Assembly: GCA_003488145.1 (NCBI GenBank)
Contig: DNMQ01000472.1
Coordinates: 1 to 7,302 of the forward strand
Length of the DNA stretch: 7,302 nt
Reading direction: 5' to 3'
Source: Pseudomonas sp.
Lineage (GTDB): Bacteria; Pseudomonadota; Gammaproteobacteria; Pseudomonadales; Pseudomonadaceae
A model generated the notes under the pieces. That model saw only the letters and a program-made list of their open reading frames with translations, made no database searches and was not told where the DNA came from. How positions within the stretch are numbered: position 1 is the first letter of the stretch; each line of letters begins with the position of its first letter. The position numbers were made by a program, and so were the translations under genes. Shown here one piece after another: positions 1-5,743 of this stretch.

Positions 1-356
1 TCGCCGAGCGCCTCGGCGCCGGTGACGTGCCGCGTTCGCGCGCGCAGATCGAGGCTTATCTCAAGCGCACCAGCCCCCAGCTCCGGAGCGACGAGCGTGC
101 GCTGGAAATCCTGCAGATACTGCGTACCGCCCCGGCGCCCAGCCCCCTGCTCAGGCCCTTCGGAACGCTGATGCTGCACGCTGGTGTCGAGCTCTTACCC
201 GAATGGGCTCAGGAAATGCTTGGACTGACACTGAGCGAAAGCCGACGCCAGCTGATCCGCGCCGGGGTTCGCAGCACCGCGCCGGTAGTGCGCTGGGCCG
301 TACGCAGCGGCTCGGTACACCGCGCGCGTCGACGCATGGGCCTGCCGCCACGCTAG
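1..356 (+). CDS. DUF2236 / MpaB-like oxygenase family protein, C-terminal part (5' end outside window)
   Basis: This is the 3' end of a gene that enters from the left. The frame is open from base 3 and reads AERLGAGDVPRSRAQIEAYL, then about 100 more residues to a TAG stop at 354-356. A GTG at 27 lies inside this continuous frame and is not a credible start. The pattern 'dlPrs.aei.aYl' followed by a helix-rich tail with LLRPFGTLMLHAGVELLPEW resembles the C-terminal part of the DUF2236 family (PF09995; oxygenase MpaB / latex-clearing-protein type). Characterised members of that family are haem-dependent oxygenases. The haem-binding and catalytic parts lie outside the window, so activity cannot be judged. 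The basic tail (RARRRMGLPPR) is typical of a true C terminus. The gene ends 64 bp before the methyltransferase start and no terminator is visible between them. The family call rests on recalled resemblance. Confidence 0.65.
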   Translation, partial: AERLGAGDVPRSRAQIEAYLKRTSPQLRSDERALEILQILRTAPAPSPLLRPFGTLMLHAGVELLPEWAQEMLGLTLSESRRQLIRAGVRSTAPVVRWAVRSGSVHRARRRMGLPPR

Positions 357-382
357 CGCCAGGCAACCAGCGCAGCGATTCT

Positions 383-391
383 TGATAGACT
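383..391 (+). promoter_or_regulatory. Extended -10 promoter element upstream of the methyltransferase gene
   Basis: TGATAGACT fits the extended -10 pattern TGnTAnnnT (hexamer TAGACT, 4 of 6 to consensus). It lies 29 bp before the ATG at 421, which would put transcription start near 398. No good -35 hexamer is seen 16-18 bp upstream, as is common for extended -10 promoters. The element supports the ATG at 421 over an in-frame TTG at 382, because the TTG would lie inside the promoter. Confidence 0.45.
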
Positions 392-420
392 GCGCGCCCT
401 TCTATTTCGAGTCGCCGCGC

Positions 421-1437
421 ATGTCATCCCTCGTCCAGGCGCTGCGCGCCGCCTTCGATAGCCGCCGCCCACTGCTCGACGAATTGCAGCAGCAAGGCAC
501 CGATTGCTATCGGCTGTTCCATGGCAGCCAGGAAGGCGCGGCCGGCTTGACGGTCGATCGCTACGGCCCGCAGCTGATGGTGCAAAGCTTCCATCAAGCG
601 CTCGACGCGCAAGCGCTGCAGAGCATCCATGACGAAGCCACCGACTTTCTCGGGCAACCGCTCCAGCTCATCTACAACGATCGCTCGCAGAGCAACTCAC
701 GGATCGACCGCAGCAACCAGGCGCATCAACCTGAGGACGTGGCGCTGGAAGATCAGGTCGCCCATGAGTGGGGCCTGCGCTATCGCGTGCGAGGTCGCCA
801 CAGCGGGCAGGACCCACTGCTGTTCCTCGACCTGCGCAACGCCCGCGGCTGGGTCAAGCAACACAGCGCCGGCAAGTCGGTGCTCAATCTGTTTTCCTAC
901 ACCTGCGGCGTCGGCCTGTGCGCCGCCGCAGGCGGAGCGTCGGAAGTCTGGAATGTCGATTTCGCCGAGCGCAACCTGGTAGTGGGCCGGGAAAACGGCG
1001 AGCTGAACCCTTCCCTGCCGCCAATGCAGTTCGTACATTCCGACTACTTCCCGGCGATCCGCCAACTGGCCGGTCTGCCGGTCAGCGCCCGTCGCGGACG
1101 AGCCTTGCCGGACTACCCGCGCCTGGTACAACGTCAGTTCGATCTGGTACTGCTCGATCCGCCCGCCTGGGCACGCAGCGCCTTCGGCACGGTGGATCTG
1201 CTGCGCGACTATCAGAGCCTGCTCAAACCGGCATTGCTGGCAACCGCTGAAGATGGGGTGCTGATCTGCTGCAACAACCTGGCGAAGGTATCGATGGATG
1301 AGTGGCGGCCCCTGGTGCTGCGCTGCGCCGAGAAGGCCGGCAGGCCGGTACGCGAATGGCAGGCGCTGGCACCGGCTGCCGACTTCCCCTCGCGCGATGG
1401 GCTGCCCCCATTGAAGACCCTGATTCTGCGGCTTTGA
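421..1437 (+). CDS. Class I SAM-dependent methyltransferase, RlmI-like (COG1092), without PUA domain
   Basis: A 338-residue protein. The N-terminal domain (about residues 25-115) has the RlmI/RlmK-type segment 'LFHGSQEGAAGLTVDRYG'. It is followed by the strand before the catalytic domain, LLFLDLRNAR (133-142), equivalent to the FLDqR motif of the family. The Rossmann methyltransferase domain follows, with SAM-binding motif I VLNLFSYTCGVGL (154-166), an acidic strand end WNVDFAERN, and the DPP catalytic-loop motif LLDPPAW (244-250). Family members methylate C5 of cytosines in 23S rRNA (RlmI, m5C1962), so the likely substrate is rRNA, but the exact base cannot be read here. The protein lacks the N-terminal PUA domain of E. 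coli RlmI, so it may be a paralogue with another target. I chose ATG 421 because the protein then begins MSSLVQALRAAF and a weak GAG site lies 9 bp upstream. An in-frame TTG at 382 falls in the promoter. Confidence 0.8.
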   Translation: MSSLVQALRAAFDSRRPLLDELQQQGTDCYRLFHGSQEGAAGLTVDRYGPQLMVQSFHQALDAQALQSIHDEATDFLGQPLQLIYNDRSQSNSRIDRSNQAHQPEDVALEDQVAHEWGLRYRVRGRHSGQDPLLFLDLRNARGWVKQHSAGKSVLNLFSYTCGVGLCAAAGGASEVWNVDFAERNLVVGRENGELNPSLPPMQFVHSDYFPAIRQLAGLPVSARRGRALPDYPRLVQRQFDLVLLDPPAWARSAFGTVDLLRDYQSLLKPALLATAEDGVLICCNNLAKVSMDEWRPLVLRCAEKAGRPVREWQALAPAADFPSRDGLPPLKTLILRL

Positions 1438-1479
1438 GCGCATTGCCCGTATCGCCCGATTCGGGGAACCGCGTACGCG

Positions 1480-1488
1480 TGCCATACT
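1480..1488 (+). promoter_or_regulatory. Extended -10 promoter for the DUF748-DUF2845 operon
   Basis: TGCCATACT carries an extended TG and a CATACT hexamer (4 of 6 to TATAAT). GCCATACT within it also fits the pattern KCYATACT recalled for sigma-S-preferred promoters. Transcription would start near 1495, giving a leader of about 28 bases before the ATG at 1523. No clear -35 hexamer is seen. Control by sigma-70 or sigma-S cannot be separated by eye. Confidence 0.4.
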
Positions 1489-1506
1489 CCAAGGCAACCA
1501 TCCGCC

Positions 1507-1510
1507 AGGA
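1507..1510 (+). promoter_or_regulatory. Ribosome binding site of the DUF748 gene
   Basis: AGGA lies 12 bases before ATG 1523 and 24 bases before the next in-frame ATG at 1535. The spacing is long but favours 1523 as the start. Confidence 0.4.
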
Positions 1511-1522
1511 ATACTTCCGGTC

Positions 1523-4411
1523 ATGCCCAATGGAATGAAGCGTGCGTTCACCGGGGTGGCGCTCGTGCTGATCTGCTACAGCCTGCTTGGCTTTCTGATC
1601 CTGCCGGGTATCGCCCAGCGCATCGCCAATCAGCAGCTTGCGGCCTACGCAACCGTGCCGGCCAGCCTGCAACGTATCGAATTCAACCCCTTCAGCCTCG
1701 AGCTCTCGCTGTTCGGCCTGCGCATCGGCGAGCAGGACGATCGTCAGCTGGCCTTCGAGCGGCTCTTTCTCGACCTGCAGTGGGACAGCCTCTGGCAACG
1801 CACGCTGCACCTGGCCAATGTCGAGCTGATCGAGCCGGACGTCGAGGTGCGCTTCGCCGAAGATGGCACGCTCAATCTCAGCCAGCTGTTCGAGGTGCCT
1901 GAATCAGAGCCGACGGCCAGCGAGGACGCTGACACCTTTCCGCTGCGCATGGATCGTCTGCAACTGGCAGGCGGCCGCCTAACCTTCATGGACCAGCGTC
2001 CGAGCGAACCCATTGCCCTGGTCTACGATTCACTGGATTTCGAACTGCACAATCTCGCCACCCGCAGCGACGGCAGCGCCGATGCCCATCTAACCGCCAG
2101 CGGGCCGAGCGGTGGGCGCATCGACTGGCAGGGCGATATCAGCCTGCAACCACTGACATCCAGCGGTCAGTTGCAGATCAGCGATCTCCAGCTCAAGGAC
2201 CTGTGGCCCTATGTACGCGATGCCGTGCCGCTGACACTCAAGGATGGCAGTCTCGAGTTCAGCACGAACTATCGCCTGGACCTCAGCGATAACCTCGCGC
2301 TGCGACTGGAGAATGCCAAGGCCGCACTCGGCCCACTGGCCCTCGACAGCACCGATGGGCACAAGTTGATCCGCATGGAGCGACTCGAGCTGAGCGAAAC
2401 GTCGCTGGACCTGGCCAGGCAGCAGATCAGCATTGGCAAACTGCGCAGCCGCAATCTGGAAACCTGGGCGGCCCGGGAAGCGGACGGAGAACTCGACTGG
2501 CAGAAACTGTTCGCCTCGACCAGCGACAAGACAGATGCCGACGCGCCGACCACGGACGACACAGCAAAGGGAGCCAACGCACCCTGGCAGGTGTTGTTAC
2601 GCGACGCTCAGTTGCGCGACTACCGGGTCCATCTCGTCGATCGCGTCCCGGACGATGAAGTCGCGCTGGAGCTGGGCCCGCTAGATCTGAACATCCGCGA
2701 GTTCGACAGCCTCGGCACCAGCCCCTTCTCCCTGGAACTGGAAACCGGAGTCGGTAAGCAAGGCGCCATCCAGGCCAACGGGCAACTTCAGATGAGCCCC
2801 GTGAGCGGCAAGCTGGCGGTGACGACGCGAGATATCGACCTGCGCATCGCTCAGGCCTATCTCAGCCCACTGGTCCATCTGGAAGTGCGCAGCGGCCTGC
2901 TGGCCAGCGAACTCGAGGTCGAGCTGAAGTCCACCGAGCCGCTCGCCTTCAGCGTTCGGGGCAGCGTAGACGCCACTCAGCTGCATACGCTGGACACGAT
3001 CAACAATCGCGATTTCGTCAAATGGCAGCGCCTGCAACTCAGCGGCCTCGACTACCAGCACCCGAGCAGCCTGGCAATCGAGCGCGTCGACCTCAGCCAG
3101 CCTTATGCGCGCTTCATCATCAACCCGGACCTGAGCACCAACATCAACGACCTGCTGGTCGAGCGCAGTGAGGCTGGGGATGACAACGCACAGGCACAAG
3201 ACTCCTCCGAGCCGCTGGCTATCCATATCGGCGGCATTGCCATTGCCGACGGCTCGGCGAACTTTGCCGACTTCAGCCTGCGACCGCCCTTCGTCACCGC
3301 CATCCAGTCGCTCAACGGAGATATCGGCACCCTGGACAACCGCGAGCAGAAAGCCGCCTCGGTAAATGTCGCCGGCAAGGTGGATCAGTATGCGCCGGTC
3401 AGCATCAAGGGCAGCCTGACGCCTTTCGATCCACTGCAGAGCCTCGACATCGCCACGAGCTTCCGCCAGGTCGAGTTGACCACGCTGACGCCCTACTCCG
3501 GCAAATTCGCCGGCTACCGGATTCGCAAGGGCCGCCTCAATCTGGATCTGCATTACCGGATTGAGCAGGGTCGTCTTAACGCAGAAAACAAGGTCGTTCT
3601 GGAGCAGCTGCAACTTGGCGAGAAGGTCGACAGTCCTGATGCCGTGGATCTGCCTGTTCGGCTGGCGGTCGCCCTGCTCAAGGACAGCAAGGGCACCATC
3701 TCCATCGAATTGCCGGTGCAGGGCAACCTGAACGACCCGCAGTTCAGCGTCATGCCGATCGTCTGGCAGACGCTGCGCAATCTGGTGGTTCGCGCAGCCC
3801 AGGCGCCGTTCAAGTTCATAGCCGGACTGGCCGGCGGAAGCGACGCCGACCTCAGCCATGTCGGCTTCGAACCGGCCAGCAGCGAGCTGGATAGCGAAGC
3901 GCGCAAACGTCTGGGCACGCTGGCCTCGGCCCTGAAGCAACGTCCGGCTCTACGCCTGGAGGTGGAAGGCATGAGCGCCGCTGCCGTCGATGGCGCGCTG
4001 CTGGCCGAGCAACGCCTACAGCAGGAGTTCCGCGAAACCCAGTATCGAATCCTGCAGCGTCGTGGCGACAAGGTGCCCGCGGACGCCAGTCAGATCCAGG
4101 TCGAAGCGGAAGACGAGGCCGCGTTGCTGGAAGGCATCTACCGCAGTCGCCTCAAGCAGCAGCCGCCAGCCGAGTGGCGCGAACTCGACGACGAAGAGCG
4201 CGCCGCACAGATGCGCAAGGCCGTGCTCGATTCCTGGAGGGACAGTGCAGCGTTGCTGCGCCGCCTCAGCCGCGAACGTGCGGCCGCGATAAAGGGCTAT
4301 CTGGTAGACGTGGGCCTGGACTCGGAGCGGGTGTACCTGCTGGACACTGGCACAACCGAACAGGGAAGCGACGGTAAGGTCGCGACGGCGATGCACCTGG
4401 GGAGTGAATGA
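1523..4411 (+). CDS. DUF748 domain-containing, AsmA-like envelope protein with C-terminal OmpA-like region
   Basis: A 962-residue protein. Residues 8-30 form one hydrophobic membrane segment (FTGVALVLICYSLLGFLILP). The rest should lie in the periplasm. From about residue 45 it shows the AsmA-type pattern 'RIEFNPFSLELSLFGLRIGE', then repeated amphipathic beta-strand units ('ERLFLDLQWDSLWQRTLHLANVELIEP', 'GRLTFMD', 'GSLEFSTNYRLDL', 'LNLDLHYRIEQGRLNAENKVVLEQLQLGE') as in DUF748 proteins. Large AsmA-like proteins of this class (TamB, YhdP, YdbH) help move phospholipid between membranes, so a related role is possible but is only inference. The last about 185 residues look like a degenerate OmpA-type domain: VGFEPASSELDSEARKRL (780 on), LRLEVEGMS (810-818) and RERAAAIKGYLVDVGL (917-932), interrupted by a charged insertion of about 70 residues. 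The start at 1523 has AGGA upstream. The gene ends in a 4-bp ATGA overlap with the next gene, indicating co-translation. Confidence 0.85.
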   Translation: MPNGMKRAFTGVALVLICYSLLGFLILPGIAQRIANQQLAAYATVPASLQRIEFNPFSLELSLFGLRIGEQDDRQLAFERLFLDLQWDSLWQRTLHLANVELIEPDVEVRFAEDGTLNLSQLFEVPESEPTASEDADTFPLRMDRLQLAGGRLTFMDQRPSEPIALVYDSLDFELHNLATRSDGSADAHLTASGPSGGRIDWQGDISLQPLTSSGQLQISDLQLKDLWPYVRDAVPLTLKDGSLEFSTNYRLDLSDNLALRLENAKAALGPLALDSTDGHKLIRMERLELSETSLDLARQQISIGKLRSRNLETWAAREADGELDWQKLFASTSDKTDADAPTTDDTAKGANAPWQVLLRDAQLRDYRVHLVDRVPDDEVALELGPLDLNIREFDSLGTSPFSLELETGVGKQGAIQANGQLQMSPVSGKLAVTTRDIDLRIAQAYLSPLVHLEVRSGLLASELEVELKSTEPLAFSVRGSVDATQLHTLDTINNRDFVKWQRLQLSGLDYQHPSSLAIERVDLSQPYARFIINPDLSTNINDLLVERSEAGDDNAQAQDSSEPLAIHIGGIAIADGSANFADFSLRPPFVTAIQSLNGDIGTLDNREQKAASVNVAGKVDQYAPVSIKGSLTPFDPLQSLDIATSFRQVELTTLTPYSGKFAGYRIRKGRLNLDLHYRIEQGRLNAENKVVLEQLQLGEKVDSPDAVDLPVRLAVALLKDSKGTISIELPVQGNLNDPQFSVMPIVWQTLRNLVVRAAQAPFKFIAGLAGGSDADLSHVGFEPASSELDSEARKRLGTLASALKQRPALRLEVEGMSAAAVDGALLAEQRLQQEFRETQYRILQRRGDKVPADASQIQVEAEDEAALLEGIYRSRLKQQPPAEWRELDDEERAAQMRKAVLDSWRDSAALLRRLSRERAAAIKGYLVDVGLDSERVYLLDTGTTEQGSDGKVATAMHLGSE

Positions 4412-4707
4412 TGATCTCGCGTAAATACGTTGTTGCTTGTGTACTGCTGGCCGCGTTTTCCGGGGCTCACGCCGATACCCTGCGTTGCGGGAGCCAGCTC
4501 GTCACCACGGGTAACCGCGCCTTCGAAGTGGAAAGCAAATGCGGCGTGCCGCAGCACCGTGATCTTGTCGGCTACACGCTCAGCCGTAACGACCGCCAGG
4601 AGTTCGCGCTGGAGGAATGGGTTTACGGTCCGCGTAATGGCATGCTCAGCATCCTGACCTTCGAAGGCAACCGCCTGGTTCGCATCGAAACCCGCAGAGC
4701 CAACTGA
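4408..4707 (+). CDS. DUF2845 domain-containing secreted protein, copy 1
   Basis: A 99-residue protein with a signal peptide (basic MMISRK, hydrophobic YVVACVLLAAFSG, probable cleavage after AHA at residue 22). The mature part has two cysteines at 27 and 45, probably a disulfide in the periplasm. It also has the block EEWVYGPRNGML (69-80) followed by a beta hairpin 'TFEGNRLVRIE', which is characteristic of DUF2845. No biochemical function is known to me for this family. The start overlaps the stop of the DUF748 gene as ATGA. A GGGGAG ribosome site at 4399-4404 is 3 bases from the first ATG (4408) and 6 bases from the second (4411), so translation may in fact begin at Met2. The overlap makes co-expression with the DUF748 gene very likely. 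The next gene is a paralogue. Confidence 0.85.
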   Translation: MMISRKYVVACVLLAAFSGAHADTLRCGSQLVTTGNRAFEVESKCGVPQHRDLVGYTLSRNDRQEFALEEWVYGPRNGMLSILTFEGNRLVRIETRRAN

Positions 4708-4725
4708 TCCCCTGGAGCCATACCG

Positions 4726-5037
4726 ATGGACCGTCGCGTTCCCGCCACACTTCTGCTTTGCCTGTTGCTTGTCACTCTGCAAGCACAGGCCTCTTCCACC
4801 TATCGCTGCAACAGCCGCCTGGTGAGCCTGGAAGCCACCACGGCCGAGGTTCGCAGCAAATGCGGCGAGCCATCCAGCGCCGCCTTGGTCGGTTACAAGG
4901 AGATCGTTGATGATCATGGCTACCAACAGGAGGTGCCTGTCGAGGAATGGGTCTACGGGCCGAACAACGGCATGCTCCATTTCCTGCGATTCGAAGGCAA
5001 TCGTCTCCGGCAGATCACCAGTGAGCGAGGAAACTAG
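4726..5037 (+). CDS. DUF2845 domain-containing secreted protein, copy 2
   Basis: A 103-residue protein with a signal peptide (MDRR, hydrophobic ATLLLCLLLVTLQA, probable cleavage after AQA at residue 22). It is a paralogue of the gene just upstream. It shares two cysteines with identical 18-residue spacing (28 and 46), the motifs RSKCGEP, LVGY and EEWVYGPNNGML (73-84), and the closing FEGNRLRQI. It differs in the loop between LVGY and EEW, which has extra acidic residues. A GGAG ribosome site (4714-4717) sits 8 bases before the ATG, and only 18 bases separate it from the previous stop, so it is probably the last gene of the operon. The transcript then meets the hairpin at 5043-5072. Function unknown; the likely location is the periplasm. 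Confidence 0.85.
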   Translation: MDRRVPATLLLCLLLVTLQAQASSTYRCNSRLVSLEATTAEVRSKCGEPSSAALVGYKEIVDDHGYQQEVPVEEWVYGPNNGMLHFLRFEGNRLRQITSERGN

Positions 5038-5042
5038 GACAC

Positions 5043-5072
5043 AAAAAACCCCACTATAGAGTGGGGTTTTCT
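5043..5072. terminator. Bidirectional intrinsic terminator between convergent genes
   Basis: An 11-bp perfect stem, AAAACCCCACT / AGTGGGGTTTT, with a 4-base ATAG loop (5045-5070). On + it is followed by TTTT from the stem plus CT. On - the A-run at 5043-5048 gives a six-base T run. It lies 5 bp after the stop of the second DUF2845 gene and about 40 bp past the stop of the BON gene, so it can end both converging transcripts. Confidence 0.85.
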
Positions 5073-5110
5073 GATCTGCGCCCCGCTAGCGACTGGCGAG
5101 GAGAGCTCTG

Positions 5111-5479
5111 TTATTCGGCGGTTTTCAGGCCGTCGGCAGAGACTTCACGAACGCCTTTGATGCCCTTGGCCTTGGCCACGGCAGCTTCTTTCTCGGCTTC
5201 GGTAGCTACGGTCCCGGACAGCGATACGACGCCATCCTTGGTTTCCACTTCGATGTCCATGCCGGGAGTCGCGTCTTCGGCCAGCAGAGTGGATTTCACC
5301 TTGGTGGTGATCCAGGTATCGGAAGCAGCATCACCGGCATCGTCCATAGTGTTGGCGGCCAGCATGACGGTATCGGTCTTGTCGATGGCAGGCGTGGTAT
5401 CGGCCAGAGCGGCGCCGGCGAACGGCAGGCTAAGAGCAGCGGCGATGGCAGCGGCAGTAAGTGTCTGAGTAGTCTTCAT
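5111..5479 (-). CDS. BON domain-containing periplasmic protein (OsmY-like)
   Basis: A 122-residue protein. Residues 1-26 are a signal peptide (MKTTQTLTAAAIAAALSLPF, cleavage after ALA). A low-complexity linker follows, then one BON domain at about 55-119: 'DTWITTKVKSTLLAED', 'GMDIEVETKDGVVSLSGTV', 'EAEKEAAVAKAKGIKGVREV'. BON domains are thought to bind phospholipid or other envelope surfaces, and OsmY with two BON domains is an osmotically induced periplasmic protein. This single-domain form probably has a related stress role (inference). The start at 5479 has AGGAG (5492-5488) 8 bases upstream. An in-frame GTG at 5488 overlaps that ribosome site and is rejected. The gene is single, facing the DUF2845 operon, and is preceded by a sigma-54-type promoter region. 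Transcription ends at the 5043-5072 hairpin. Confidence 0.88.
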   Translation of the reverse strand: MKTTQTLTAAAIAAALSLPFAGAALADTTPAIDKTDTVMLAANTMDDAGDAASDTWITTKVKSTLLAEDATPGMDIEVETKDGVVSLSGTVATEAEKEAAVAKAKGIKGVREVSADGLKTAE

Positions 5480-5487
5480 AGATGTCA

Positions 5488-5492
5488 CTCCT
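5488..5492 (-). promoter_or_regulatory. Strong ribosome binding site of the BON gene
   Basis: On the minus strand AGGAG lies 8 bases before ATG 5479. It decides that start over an in-frame GTG at 5488, which overlaps it. Confidence 0.8.
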
Positions 5493-5544
5493 GTTCTCGT
5501 GGTTTCTGGGGCATGACTCCGGCCTCAGATGCACGAATAACAGC

Positions 5545-5560
5545 GCAAGCGTTGTGCCAA
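5545..5560 (-). promoter_or_regulatory. Sigma-54 (RpoN) type promoter of the BON gene
   Basis: The minus strand reads TTGGCACAACGCTTGC. It matches the consensus YTGGCACGnnnnTTGCW in the -24 block (TTGGCAC) and the -12 block (TTGC), with the invariant GG and GC at the correct distance. The following base is G rather than A/T, and the position after TGGCAC is A rather than G. Transcription would begin near 5533, giving a leader of about 54 bases before ATG 5479. An IHF consensus and a palindrome lie upstream at positions usual for sigma-54 promoters. This is prediction from sequence only. Confidence 0.65.
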
Positions 5561-5567
5561 CTTGAAG

Positions 5568-5588
5568 TTATTTTTTTATCCTTAATAA
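5568..5588. other. AT-rich tract in the BON gene control region
   Basis: A 21-base stretch with no G and a single CC dinucleotide (a run of eight T preceded by TTA, then ATCCTTAATAA), in a window that is otherwise strongly GC-rich. It lies between the sigma-54-type core and the IHF match. It may be the AT-rich flank that often accompanies IHF sites, or a generally flexible promoter spacer. Confidence 0.5.
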
Positions 5589-5599
5589 TCAATAGGTTA
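5587..5599 (+). promoter_or_regulatory. Predicted IHF binding site
   Basis: AATCAATAGGTTA matches the IHF consensus WATCAAnnnnTTR at every defined position and is flanked by the AT tract at 5568-5588. Its centre is about 60 bp upstream of the predicted sigma-54 start of the BON gene, where IHF bending typically brings a distant activator to the polymerase. Confidence 0.55.
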
Positions 5600-5622
5600 T
5601 GCATGGCAGCAATTTACGGTTT

Positions 5623-5639
5623 ACTTGCACATTGCAAGT
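5623..5639. promoter_or_regulatory. Palindrome, candidate activator (enhancer-binding protein) site
   Basis: ACTTGCA-CAT-TGCAAGT has perfect 7-bp arms around a 3-bp spacer. Its centre (5631) is about 98 bp upstream of the predicted sigma-54 start, beyond the IHF match. It has no T-run on either side, so it is not a terminator. A further CTTGCAA at 5662-5668 could be an additional half-site. I do not recognise the site as that of a named regulator. Confidence 0.5.
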
Positions 5640-5702
5640 TTCCCCCGGCCGCTGCGTGCATCTTGCAATCTCGCACAGGCATTGAATAAACATCACGACC
5701 AA

Positions 5703-5726
5703 ACAAAAAGGGCCCGAAGGCCCTTC
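5703..5726 (-). terminator. Intrinsic terminator of pnp with UUCG tetraloop
   Basis: On the minus strand the sequence folds as AAGGGCC-TTCG-GGCCCTT followed by TTTG and further T residues. It has a 7-bp GC-rich stem (5708-5714 with 5719-5725), an extra-stable UUCG loop and a U-rich tail. It begins 18 bp past the pnp stop, and so separates pnp from the BON gene control region downstream. Confidence 0.85.
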
Positions 5727-5743
5727 TGTTCAACTGCCAGCTG

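Noticed and set aside
382..420. N-terminal extension of the methyltransferase from a TTG at 382
   Set aside because: The TTG lies inside a probable extended -10 element, has no ribosome site, and adds 13 residues unlike the start of the family. ATG 421 is better.
1454..1464. Short inverted repeat CCCG-ATT-CGGG after the methyltransferase gene
   Set aside because: Only 4 bp of stem and no T-run, so it is not a credible terminator.
697..1551. 284-residue open frame on the minus strand
   Set aside because: Antisense to the methyltransferase; no domain or ribosome site recognised.
2681..3940. 419-residue open frame on the minus strand
   Set aside because: It is fully antisense to the well-supported DUF748 gene, shows no recognisable domain and has the composition expected of a GC-rich shadow frame.
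5061..5468. 135-residue open frame on the plus strand opposite the BON gene
   Set aside because: It starts within the terminator and mirrors the BON coding frame. The low-complexity Ser/Ala composition is a shadow effect.
5523..5560. Possible AlgU (envelope-stress sigma) promoter for the BON gene, with TCTGA on the minus strand at about 5529-5525
   Set aside because: The -35 at the right distance (ACGCTT) matches GAACTT at only 3 of 6 positions. The sigma-54 match is much stronger.
5599..5689. Two overlapping 28-residue open frames starting at ATG 5599 and ATG 5603 (+)
   Set aside because: Only a weak AGG lies upstream, there is no promoter or family resemblance, and they overlap the IHF match and palindrome. 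Regulatory use of the region explains it better.
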